The notes under the pieces are model-generated. The model worked only from the letters and a program-made list of their open reading frames with translations. It was not told the DNA's origin and did no database searches. This document shows positions 10,801 to 21,900 of a DNA stretch of 64,000 bases, piece by piece. The position numbers were made by a program, and so were the translations under genes. How positions within the stretch are numbered: the stretch's first letter is position 1; each line of letters starts with the position of its first letter. The stretch lies in NCBI GenBank assembly GCA_930367205.1, contig OV884011.1:118665866-118729865 (forward strand). The letters are read 5' to 3'. This DNA comes from Acanthosoma haemorrhoidale (Eukaryota > Arthropoda > Insecta > Hemiptera > Acanthosomatidae).

Positions 10801-11961
10801 CGAGTAGTCGTTCCAACGTCCTTACAACAAGCAGTTCTTAATGAACTTCATCACACCCATGCAGGGGTTGTAAAAATGAAGCAGTTATCCCGCCAATACG
10901 TTTACTGGAAAAATCTAGATAAAGACATTGAACATCTTGTCAGAGCTTGTCAGGAATGCGTACGAATTAGAAAAAATCCCCCCAAAGCACCCATCCATCA
11001 CTGGGATGAACCCTCAGAGAATTTTGATAGGGTTCATATGGACTATGCGGGACCATTCCAAGACCACCACTTCTTCGTTTTAGTAGATGCTAAGTCCCGC
11101 TGGCTAGAAGTCCGTTTCTCCAAGAATGCACCAACAACAGATTCAACCATTCAATACCTTCAAGATATATTCTCAACTCACGGCCTACCAAGAGTCCTAG
11201 TTTCAGATAACGCAACAATATTCAAAAGCGAAACATTTCTCAAATTCTGTACGCACCATGGCATTCAACAAAAGTTCATAGCCCCAGGCCATCCCGCCAC
11301 CAACGGAATCGCAGAACGTAATATTCAGACCTTTAAACAGAAATTACAGGCCATGACTAGTTCTACGTTACCTCTCCAAAGAAAAGTCCAAGAAATCTTA
11401 ATGCGATACAGGTCAACCCCGCTAGCATGTGGGAAATCACCATCGGAATTGTACCTACAACGTAGAATACGGATTCAATTAGATCTGCTGAAACCACCTC
11501 CACAAACACCAGCTCTTTCCAGCACCACTCAGGGTAGTACACGTCAACTAAGCGTGGGAGATCGCATACAAGCAAGGTGGTACCCCCACACTGGCAAACC
11601 AACATGGAGACTTGGAACTGTAATCCAAAAAATTGGGAAGCTTCACTACATAATTAGACTCGATATTAGTGGATATAGCCTGAAGAGGCACATCAATCAA
11701 TTGCTTTTCATTGCGAGCGACGCCAAACCCAAGAAGAGAGTGATGTTTACTCTACCACCCAAGAGTCCAACCAATGATGACGAACCAAGAAGTAATCTTC
11801 CAGAAGACGTCCAGCCAGATCCAAGTCCAAGACCATCGACCCGCCCGCAGCAACAACAAGAGCAACCGAGGGTCCAGCCAGAACCCATTCTGAGACGATC
11901 AGGCAGAAAACGGAGGCCACCAGGAAAACTGCTAGACTATGTGACTCAATTTACCACCTGA
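7831..11961 (+). CDS. Gag-Pol polyprotein of the Ty3/gypsy element
   Basis: 1376 residues from ATG 7831 (MDPAQFAQFL); codons upstream are open but have no ATG. Approximate order: Gag capsid 1-260; two CCHC knuckles at 266-279 (CLKCARNNHISKNC) and 288-301 (CQYCGKLGHVEKVC); aspartic protease with DSGAGQTLL near 358; reverse transcriptase 480-700 with LDLVKAYLQVP; RNase H with CDASPTGVAG near 794 and TDNRPL; integrase with HHCC zinc-binding residues near 1007-1050 and a D,D-35-E core (DYAGPF, SDNATIF, AERNIQTF); basic, proline-rich tail. Oddity: the RT active site is TYFDNIIV, so the second Asp of YxDD is Asn (codon AAC). The frame is otherwise intact. The change should abolish polymerase activity unless it is a sequencing error or host editing of a single base. 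Confidence 0.95.
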   Translation: MDPAQFAQFLQLQQQQFSIMLEKFSSIHQSSSSTLPQHNVSKFDTFDKNTETFQQYKERFDNFLALKGLSSDKASAKMILLNSIGPEYFELLKLSVAPKELNTLTFDEITKTLDDQLTEKKNILVERHKFLSQKQAPNQSIQDFVTQLRKFVPACSFKCECEKSVADLFLHSQFIRGLSNQDIRHQLLLDDSKTFSDAVSKAQTLEASNEASQQFNIPTENNSNSVHRLSRPRSRSQNNYNAKPKDKSNSRYTRLNLKHLGIEGLCLKCARNNHISKNCRVDSTKLKCQYCGKLGHVEKVCLKRLMSEKKGVQAVDSEEDSFLHDQYTIYEINSQDQDTQKYVVQVKINNIIQQFEVDSGAGQTLLNESNFNRLNLNKKLQNTSIRFRSYTSGIFAPIGVVEVEVQYKDINSIETLYVVSDKFSPLLGRSWIRHLNIDLQEIDVGKINNNSIHSTIPVNVENVIFNRYPAIFQQTVGCCKNFKISLKLRNNAKPVAFKAREVPQALKAKVEQELETLEKQNIISKVQESDWASPLVVVPKANGKVRLCVDYKVGVNPQLQDAHYPIPKIDDLLTALNSSTYYCSLDLVKAYLQVPVDQESAKIQTIITHKGTYTVNRLSFGIKTAPNEFHLIMDKVLAGLRGVTTYFDNIIVHGKTREDCYKNLIACLDRLQEFDLHLNREKCELFKTKIQYLGYVFEQGKISKDPAKVAAITKAPRPENQDDVKRFLGMVTYYAKFIPNISTLSYPLRLLLQKHKKFYWSFRCESAFTQLKNEISSDRVLTPFNPDLPLSVACDASPTGVAGVLSHTINGIEKPIAFASRSLTKTEMNYSQLDREALSIVFALKKFYYYIYGRKFILYTDNRPLTHILHENAHIPAMTSARLLRYATWLTNFDYQIEHKKAEENVHADFLSRSSIQENISQLEQNIEEEVSLTSNETIYTISNDTLNYKTLAEETSRDEQLTRIKSDLLNGENNITEFYLQNGIIFKGQRVVVPTSLQQAVLNELHHTHAGVVKMKQLSRQYVYWKNLDKDIEHLVRACQECVRIRKNPPKAPIHHWDEPSENFDRVHMDYAGPFQDHHFFVLVDAKSRWLEVRFSKNAPTTDSTIQYLQDIFSTHGLPRVLVSDNATIFKSETFLKFCTHHGIQQKFIAPGHPATNGIAERNIQTFKQKLQAMTSSTLPLQRKVQEILMRYRSTPLACGKSPSELYLQRRIRIQLDLLKPPPQTPALSSTTQGSTRQLSVGDRIQARWYPHTGKPTWRLGTVIQKIGKLHYIIRLDISGYSLKRHINQLLFIASDAKPKKRVMFTLPPKSPTNDDEPRSNLPEDVQPDPSPRPSTRPQQQQEQPRVQPEPILRRSGRKRRPPGKLLDYVTQFTT

Positions 11962-12017
11962 TTTAAGCAGACTATAATATGTCTATTCTTTTAATTATTC
12001 TAATTAGCGTGGGAGAC

Positions 12018-12207
12018 TGTTGTGTATCGATTGCAGTATCGATTATGTGAGCCAGTCTAATCCCGCTCTCGCGTGTTACCTTCTCTTAGTTGTTCAGTTC
12101 ATTACGAATCAACGTAACTAATTTATTAAAAGTGTATCAGTTCATTAAATATAATAGTAGTATAAAGAGTGTGTTTTCCCTTTATACGTTCCTATCCAGA
12201 CATAACA
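12018..12207 (+). repeat. 3' LTR of the gypsy element
   Basis: Second copy of the 190-bp LTR, followed by the GTAAT duplication. It ends about 750 bp upstream of the first predicted exon of the host gene and points the same way. Confidence 0.95.
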
Positions 12208-12829
12208 GTAATGATGGTAAGCAAATTTTATAAATAAAGAAATAAATTAAATTAACATTAATTTCTGTTTATTAACATTGAAAATGATAGCCATGACTGT
12301 TGAAAGGCCTTCGAATCAACGAAAATTCATATAAAAAATCACACGCTCGTCTTTTTTTCTTAATTATAATATCTGCATACAATTCAAAACTGTAACAACA
12401 TTAATTGGAGTAACTTTTAATTGCAAAGTTGCTTCTAATTATGCTATAAAAAGTTTGTCTTTGAACTATGAAAACAAATATTTTTTTAATTCAATTCCAT
12501 TACGATATTGTAAGTAAGTTAAGATTTTGTGCTTTATGTTGTAAGTATCATAAATATTACCCACATTTTATCAACTTCATTTATACCTATATGTAACAAG
12601 GATTTTTAAAAGTTTTCTACTACTAATCAAAATAAATAATTCACCGTTTCAAATAATAAAATATCCACAGGCATAAAAAGGAAAAACTAATGAAGATATT
12701 AAAACCTTGAAAACCTGTATGTATTTGAAAACCAGGCAATGGCCCATTTCCTCGCTTCGTTTTTTATATTCCAGGCACTGTCACGGTTCCTAAATGTTCT
12801 ACGTAGACATGTATTTTCACTTAGCGCGT

Positions 12830-12954
12830 CAGGAGAGCTGAATAATTCTGTTAGTTGTTAGGCGGTCGTGCTGAAGAACTAAGTTTGCCAGACTCGGGGA
12901 ACAGGAGCAGTTCGGTACACAGCACGTGTTATAAGAAAATTGTATTACTGTACG
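12830..12954 (+). promoter_or_regulatory. putative promoter/5' UTR of the seven-exon gene
   Basis: A locally GC-richer stretch just upstream of the predicted ATG (context TACGATGG), in otherwise AT-rich sequence. No TATA box was identified. Position is the only support. Confidence 0.3.
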
Positions 12955-15900
12955 ATGGCCTCCTCTGGCGGTAATATCCTAAAAACAAATTTAGGCTTTA
13001 ACAGGTGACCGATGATGGTGTTATTGTTGAGCCCATGTTGAGAGGCTCTATTTTCATTCAATTACGTCTTTCTCCCAAAAAATCCGGTTCAGTGTCTCCA
13101 AAAATATTTCATATATTTTTTTCATCACCTGTTGACGTTTCGCTTACTCCAGGCATCTTCATGGCTAAAAATGAAGCACATAAAATGATAAAACAACCTA
13201 TAAATACTAATTTTTTTTTTTATATCTAAAATGATAAATAATAAAATTGGTAACAATACAAAGAAATAAAACAACAAGCCTATAAAAGAGGAAATTGTTC
13301 AATTATTAAAATTATTCCAAAGTTATTGCATACCGAATAAGTCAAATCCCTGCTAAGTTTAGTGAAAACAGTTTTAAAAAAAGACACCAATCAATGGTCT
13401 GCTGTTTTCTCCTTTGGATTGTTAGTAATTTTATTATTTACTATTTTGTATGTTTTTTTTGCCTTTTTGAAAAGTTTTTCCACGTTATTAATTTTGTTTA
13501 ATGTTTTTTAATAAAAAATTGAGTGCATAATAGCAGATCTTTTTTTTCCATCATATCCCCTTGTAATTATAAATTATGGAATCAGTATAGATTTTACATA
13601 AATGAATCTATTTACAGTAAGTCATTATATGTCCTGTAGTTTAGCTACATTTTATACAACCCTTAATAATTTTACATTGCGATTTGTAATTGTAACAAAA
13701 GTATAATCCACATTATACATTGATTATCTAAACATGTACGCCGATGTCCCCTCTACCCCCCATGCCTTCTTGTCCACAATTGCAGATGACACTGGAGTCT
13801 TGTCAACCCACTCAGACCCCGATATAGCATCCTATAACCCTCAAAAACACCTTGATGAGATCGACCATTGGTGCAACCAATGGTGGATCAAAGTTAATGA
13901 AGCAAAATTTTCCCACCCTCTGCCGCAAGTCTTGTCTTCTAGTTTTTTTAAATTTCATTCTTCTTCCTGTATCCAAGATAATACGGTACAGACTACTTCA
14001 AAGGACATCCCATATTTCAATAGAAAATAAATTACTAATTTACAAACTTATACATAAGCCAGTCTGGACATACGGAATAGAGCTATGGGGGACAGCAAAA
14101 AAGTCCAACATCAAGCTTATCCAATCCTTCCAATCCAATCACCCTAATCCCCTAGCACAGTAATTGCACTGCACCACTCATCCCTATAATCCTCCTCGGA
14201 GACTGAAACGGCAGTGGCCTCGTTACCTGTTATAAATGCGTAACAGTGGGTGTCCTCGCAATGGCCAGTTTCTCCAATCATGCCCTCTCGCGCTCTTGGT
14301 CAGCCTACGCTGGCTCGCATCCGGTGACGCGGCTGACGGAGGAGCATGAGGGAATTCCCAAGACTCCACTTCCTCTCTCGTATCCGAGGGAGGTGACAAC
14401 CATGTGCATTTGGAAGGTCTCTGGGCTGTTTGTAAATACTGTATGAATGAGCGAGTGAATGAAAAATTGTAAATATGGTATAAATGAGATAATTTATCAC
14501 AATTACTTATTGCCCAATAAGTCAGATTGTAATTTTATCATAATAAAGTTGTTTTAATAATAAAAAATAAAACTAACTTATATCTAACAACTAAATCATA
14601 ACCTATACATGCACCTTTGGTATGAAAACCACATTGATCAGCAATTTTACTAAAGTATAGCTAATCATTGGATCAACTAGTTTATCAAATAACCCATATA
14701 GCTTTCGTGCATGAAAAAAAGACAAAATCCCCATCTATGTGAACCCTTCGCTTGATCTACATGGTACAGCTCCGTAAATGCGTGCAATAATGTCATAAAC
14801 GCGGGACTATGTCTCCCTTCTGTTCGTGAATATTCCTGTTCGGTCAAACATTATACATTTTAACATGGTAATACTTCAACTCCACCCCCGTACTGATGTA
14901 CATGTGATCACAGTGAGACTTGCAGTGAGAACAGAACATCAAGTAGGCACTGTGCACTTGTTAAATGCAAAATACTCTCTGTTTCGCGGAGTGATGTATA
15001 GTGATGATATCCGTCATGCAATACCTCCCTAGCAGATTCAAGTGTGATCAAATTCTGTCCCCTTTCAAATCAAATTTCTTTTTACCTGTAATCGTCAAGA
15101 ATATCACATCTTCGTTGAAGAACCTACTAAGAATCAGTCTTGAGAAGGACCTGCATTCTTCTAATCTTCAGGATACATTCATTTCATCATTTTGATAATC
15201 AATGGCCCGGTGGTACTAGCGGTATGAATTCAAATTAAGTTAATGAGCTTTCAAAGATCTGTGAAATAGTTTTTGGGTTTTATGACAATAAGAATTACAA
15301 TCTTATATTCTATTTAATTTTAGTGCTTTATGTAGTTTACATTCGACTGAGGGGCTATATCATGACTGATAGATAATGGAAACTTTAGCACGGTGTCGAC
15401 TTCAAAACGTCTACCTCTATCATTGAAGGGACATGCAAACCTTGTTCTATTAAGTTTCTTTATGAATTGTATTTTTCGTAACCAACGTTAAAAAGACCGT
15501 TCACACAAAGTCTCTACCTCTTTCGTATATTTTCCCGCTGGCTGTAGGTCCACAACATCCTCGTATACAATAGTACATCAAAACCCATGAGAGGTCTCAT
15601 ATAGTTCTACGGCTAGAAATACTTCATTATATAAAATTTCTGGTTACATAAAAACACTTATATCCATAAACAGAAAACAATAAACAGACAAGAGCAACCT
15701 TCCCTTTATCCCTTCTGAAATGTGACTTAAAATGTTTTAAAGTTAGAGAATAGGTACGAATCGTCGTATTTCCTTAAGCGTTTCAGATAGACTGTATTTC
15801 GTTTGTACCATTTGTAGATCGTCTAAATGTACCCGTACAATAGCACTGACATTGCACGATTACCTCATACTATTTGAAAGAAGAGCTTCCTCCTTCAGAA

Positions 15901-18900
15901 TACCAATAAAGTCGTCAATAATTTGATATCCTGGACCATACGATTTTTCTTTTTGTTCACAGTAAATCGATAATTGAGCCTTAATTATCATTCATAAGGT
16001 TGCTTTTATTTTCAGCAACTTTGAGGCATCAAGTAAAACTTCCATGATAAATATCGTTGCTTTGAAGCTGGAGTTGGAAAAAAATGATAGTTTAAAGTAA
16101 GAGGCAAATGTTTTTGTTAACATCCACAATTAATTAATTTATGATGATGGTAAAGTTTCTTAAGTCCTCCCAATACCAAATAGGACTTGTGTTCAATTCC
16201 ATATCGCTTTCTTTAATAGGGAACTCGCTAAGACTAGAACAGACAAGCAGAATGACAGACTCACGAGTGAAACAAAAGGTACCTGATTTTTCAAAATCAG
16301 AATGAATCCTAAACTAGGCAGGCCATTGATCCATATTATATTTCCCTTTCCATATATATTGCTTTCAGGTTTATTAATCAAATCAAAGTCGTCTCACGAT
16401 AATTTCAACTTGACTGCAAAAATGTTTAGAAACATGACTTTTATTTACAAAAGTGAGTCTGCTGGAAGACCTACCACTTTTCGAACTATTGTTTATTAAT
16501 ATTTTTTGGTTTCACGACACTTTTTATGTGCCACTGCTTCGTCCCTAGGGAAGATTACCTATTCTAACCCGATAAAAGGGTCATAATAGTCAGTCGGTCA
16601 GTCCTCTCCAGCATGGAATCGTGTTTTATTACAAGTCTATATTAAACTAGCTTAGATTAAATTATCCTGATAAATATCTATAAAAAAATCACTAAAAAGA
16701 TGAATAATAGAGATGGTTAGGCAGCTAGTGCCCAATGCATTAAACATAGGAAGGACGTCTTAGGAGGAAGAAAAAACTAAGGGGCTGTATATAACATAAT
16801 AATCTACTTTAAATTATTACTTACTATTAAAACAAGAGAAAACAAAATGAAGGTAAAAGACCACAGTAAACCCATATCGTATTAGAATCCTCACACTGTA
16901 ATATCTGGCAGAGATTGTCTGATTTTCCCCACGAGACATCCAGTCACAATCAGGTTTAAGTCTGACCAGAAATAGGAAGTACAAAATAACTTATAGAGTG
17001 TTTTGATTCTAACATTTATGTTTTTAATTAATCATAAATGAAATATAATGAATATGCATCATCAATCTCATTGACTATTCAAATTCAACAGTTTCTGATA
17101 CGAGAATGGTTATGTAGATAAATATACTTGTGTTGCAGCCGCTTGCCGCAGTGAGAGCTACAACACGCAAACGACTCCTGCCCTGAACCACCTGCTGCTG
17201 GGTAAAAGTGCCCTCAAGAGTGTCAAGGGCAGACCAAAGAAGGAAGGAGAAACTTTGCACTGGAAGGACACCAAGAAGTCCTGTAAGTTATTTACGCCAT
17301 GCCTTATTCTGTATTTACTAACACCAATATTGGTCTTTTTTATGTAAAATAAGTAATAAATTATAAAGTTTTATAATAACCCTTCGATTCTATAAATTTC
17401 AATAACTTCCCAATATTCAAAATACTCCACCTTTTTCAAAGTATATTCTCATAAATATAATAAAATGCTTCAGCTAAATTAATATTGATAAGTTTTTTGA
17501 CTCAAGTCAAGAAGTTTCAAACTCCCGCATCGATGGCAACAGACTGTTGGGGTAAAATTAGGTTAAGAATTTGTATGTAAGTTAGTTTAAGGTTGATCAA
17601 AAAGGTGAGCCCCATCACCTTTATTAGACAGTTTATTCCAGTCACGTATAATGTATATCATTATACTTGTTTATTTATTATATAAATTTTATAAAAATAA
17701 CAACCAACAAACCATCGCCTAGGCACCCCTAGGCTCAATCCTTGGTAGACTCTCACTACCTTCCTGACTCCATCAGCCTTTCTAGGCATTCCACACCCCA
17801 TATCCTTCTCATATATCCTTCAAATAGGGGTCTCCCCTTAGTGAAAGGCACTTTCCAGCCAAAAATAATTTTCCTTATTTTTCCCACATTCCTATTTTTA
17901 TAAGTTTCAGAGCTTAGGGAAAAAAAAAAAAAAAAAAAAAAAAAAAACCCTGTATATAATGTAGCAATGCTACAGGAAAAGAAAATAGTGATAAGGGAAC
18001 TGGTACTTTCTTGAGAAGGACAAAAAAAACTCACTTATTTCATAAAATCATTTATAAGTGACATTGTAACATTTTGATACAATGGACTCAAGTAGCAAGC
18101 AGTCTTACTTTGTAATCAAATCAATTTGAGACATCTGAAGTTTTTCATGGTTTGTACAGCAGGGAGAGCTGTACGTCTTTAAGTTAATTATAATTTTTTG
18201 AATGAATAAGGCATTTACACCAAGATGCTCTTATAGATTAAAAAAATACCGAGTATTTAATATAATCAGGCTGTCTAACACTTAACTTTGGTATTATTTC
18301 TTTCTTTCCAGGCCTTTATTTTGCTTTTATTTTAAAGATTTAAAAAATTAAATCCCCACTATCGACATAAAGAAAATTCAGTTAGTACAATTTTGAATAA
18401 TACAAAAACAATTATGAGACTACTAGTATCAAATAGTGTATCACTTATAGTAGTTATCATGGTCTAGAAGAGTCTAGTCAAGACCGAGAGAGCACCAAGA
18501 CCGGACGGGTGTGACGGTAGGGTATATCTTCAGCGCCTGCTTCTCTCTTGTAAGAGATATATCTGATATTAATTGATGACTCATTCTTAACCGTGAGCCG
18601 TGGATTCAGAGGATCTTTTGTCACCTTCACAAGTCTTAATTAGTTCCTGTCATTTTTGATTGACTAGCGGGATTATCATAGTCATCAGCCTTTTCCATAT
18701 CGGTCCATCGCCCTAAGTACCCGCTGGTATTGGGGTACGCTCTGAAGTATCCATAATAGCAGTCGAAATACGTTTCTCAGTTCCTTGTTAGTCCTTACAC
18801 GCCTTTCATGACCCATTTTCCTATTTTCACATGTCCTGCAAACTTGTAAATATATATGTTAGATGTGCCTCTCTAGAAAACTTTTAAGTTCCTTCGCTTC

Positions 18901-21900
18901 ACAGCCATAGAAGTGAACTGGTTTGATCTCAGTACTTGTGGGTTACGGATGTTACCAAGAAGTACTACCTCGCCAGCTTCAAAATCTGATTATTCTTCCC
19001 AATAAACATCTCACGTTCTTCCTTCGATCCGAATTTCTTGCCGTATCTTTTGCCCTTTCTTAACCACGCCTAAAAGCGAGATTGAAGAAAAGAGGTAGAA
19101 AACAGTTTCCGAACTAAAGCACTCACTTCGGAGCAATAATTTAATTTATTCGATTCAAATTTAATTATTTATTCCAGGTAATAAATCCTATAATCTTGAG
19201 AAATGGCCATCTCCAAAAATCGCATAATATCAAGTACAAAATTTCGTTTCATGGATATAAAATGATCTTATAATTCCTAATTTATTAAGAGAGCGCAATA
19301 CGATGGCAACCATACAATTGTTGAGATGTAATAAATCCATCTAATCTTAATTTATCCTTTCCAGGCCCATAGATAAACCCAACCCTTTGATTTACTAGCA
19401 GGCTAATTGCTGTATTAACCCTTTGAAGTTAATCTTTTATTTTTGTAATTTAATTTATAAGCGTTGGACGTTGGAGACATTTCATTATGTTTTAATGCAA
19501 ATCCCTTTCAGTACTCGGGATCCATTTTAATGAATAAAGCGGCATCTAGTTTCCTATCCCCCTCACGTCCTGCCAGCTCTTCCTCTAGCTAGATTACTGA
19601 TTAATAATGCAAAGATTTTCATCCAGCTATAAAACAGGTAAGCATTATAATTTTTAGGGCGGGCGTCATACCAGCTCAAAAAATAATAGGTTACCTACCT
19701 ACATTTCTTTGACCAAAATTTCACTTTTTCAATGTTTCATCTTAACAGAAAATAATAACCATATATTCCGTTGCTGTAATTGTCATTATCGTAACATAAA
19801 TTTTTAGTTGTTCAATTCCGTGTTTTGGTCTCAAATAACTAATTTTATAGTATCATACATATATATATATATATAATAATAGATAAATATACATTGTTAA
19901 ATAGGTTGTAATATTGTGCTTCTAGTGCTAACAATCCACGTGCATGAACAGGGTTGGAGGGGTAATTAGCTCGTCTAGAAGGATTATTCCTAAATATACA
20001 ATTTTTTTTCTTCGGTGTTCTTCGTTGCAAAATAGACGATTATGTATACACATATAAGTCCAGTTGGAGAACTTTTCGGCCCTTAAGTAAATGTATATAT
20101 GTATGTGTAGATAGATAAGAAAACTTTATTTATTATTCAGCTTGTTACTAAATTGTTATTACATGTTCCGGTATCCTTCCCATGTTATTGTATTGGACAT
20201 AACATAATGAAATATATATGTATATATACTTAAGGGCCGAAAAGTTCTCCAACTGGACTTATATGTGTATACATAATCGTCTATTTTGCAACGAAGAACA
20301 CCTTATACCTTAGCGTAAAAACTTTTAAAGCAGAAACATGTTGGATATGGAGGATCTTCTAGGATCCACCTGAATTGGTGGCTTACAGCAGAACGACTAG
20401 TGTAGGGAAAGTATTCCCAGTGTTCTTTATAACTTCCCTCCAGTTTTCACTTGATTTCCCTGTCTGGTGGTGGGAAATTTTCCTTCAAGTTTCCAAAAAA
20501 GGGAAGGAGTTATCCAAAAAGCAAAAGATTGTTACCTGCTCTCCCTACCTCCCTCATGCCTATAAACGTATCTTTTACATTATTTTTCAGAGGCGGAAAC
20601 CCTAATCAGAAAAAAAGCTTGGTTCTTATCAGTGCATTTTTTGAGGAGAGAAATATCCTTCGATTAAACATTCTCCCTGAGAACAATCTTTGAGATGGGC
20701 AGAGAATACATACGTATATAACTTAAAGGTGCTTATGATTGGTTTTAACAAACCAATGCTGTATAAAGCTATGGGAGTCCATGGAAACTTATCCGCACGT
20801 GACGACGACTGGCATTAACTGCACAGTTAATACTAGGGACGATTCTCTGGGATGTTTGTGATAAAAGGGAGGTGAGACAAGGTAATTATTTTTCTTTGCC
20901 TTTCCACTATAGAATGTGGTAAAGGAATCAGTAGAGCTACATCCAAATCTGTCTTACTGAATCTACTGAAGCAGTTCTTCAGAATTCAATACCTCACGTG
21001 GGCAACAATGGTTAGGCTGCAAACTTCTTACCCGCCCTGCCTTAACGTATGGTCTGAGATATGGGGCATGGGATCACTGGGATGAGCAAACCCACTGGTG
21101 TACTGGATAAAAACTCTTCGCAGAATCTATGTTCCAGTATACGTAGGTGAGAACTGGAGGGAGAGAAGGAACCTCTGGGCTCTGGCCAAGGGAGAAGACA
21201 TCATGATAATGACCCGAATGGCTCAGATAGTGTGATCAAACTACACATTCCTAGAATGATTTCGAATCAACGGATGAGAAGCATCGGAAGGTCAAAACTG
21301 TGGTGGAAGGACCGTGTAGTGAGTTATCTTGAATCTATCTCTAGAGAATCTATTCTTGGTGTGTAAATGATTTGCAACTGCACAACACAGAAAACAATAG
21401 TTAATGCTGCTGGAGGAGGTTTTGACTCAACAAATGGGTTGTGTCTCTACTGTTGATTGATTGAATTACCCATTAACCTATTGGGGCTGTAGCGACCGTT
21501 AACTACATAAGATAAATCACCCTATACTCTATTGCATAATCAAAAGTAAAATAACATGAACTAAATGTATTATAAACAAATATAAATCATTGTGAATGTG
21601 TTAAGCAATAAAAGGCGGAAGCCAACTAAGTCACACGAGAAAGGGTCACCAGCTGGCAGTCATAAACAGTCATAAACTTAACAACCCTTTAGGGGGCCTC
21701 TCTACCTCCAGGGCTTGTCCCCGGGTCGGGTAAGCAGGCGGCGGTCACGTGCCTCTCCACCGGACACGTTCCTCGCCACAAGTGTGCGTGTGAACCGCCG
21801 CCGGATTAGACCCTTGCAGCCTTCCAGCAGGAAGTAGAGGGGGTACTCAAGGCAGGGCTCCTGGCCCTGTTAGTCAGTCTCCTCGCAAGTCTCTCGTGAC

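Larger units (their letters stand above)
7572..12207 (+). mobile_element. full-length young Ty3/gypsy retrotransposon, Mag-type
   Basis: 4636-bp element with two 190-bp LTRs (7572-7761 and 12018-12207), identical by eye, starting TGTTGTGTA and ending CATAACA. A 5-bp target duplication GTAAT lies at 7567-7571 and 12208-12212. The PBS (TGGCGACGAGG) starts three bases after the 5' LTR, and a purine tract GTGGGAGA precedes the 3' LTR. One uninterrupted gag-pol ORF fills the interior and there is no env. Domain order protease-RT-RNase H-integrase defines Ty3/gypsy. The single gag-pol frame, tandem CCHC knuckles and PBS suggest the Mag lineage (inference). Confidence 0.95.

Noticed and set aside
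14600..15030. Protein-like words on both strands
   Set aside because: Frames break repeatedly and no family could be named.
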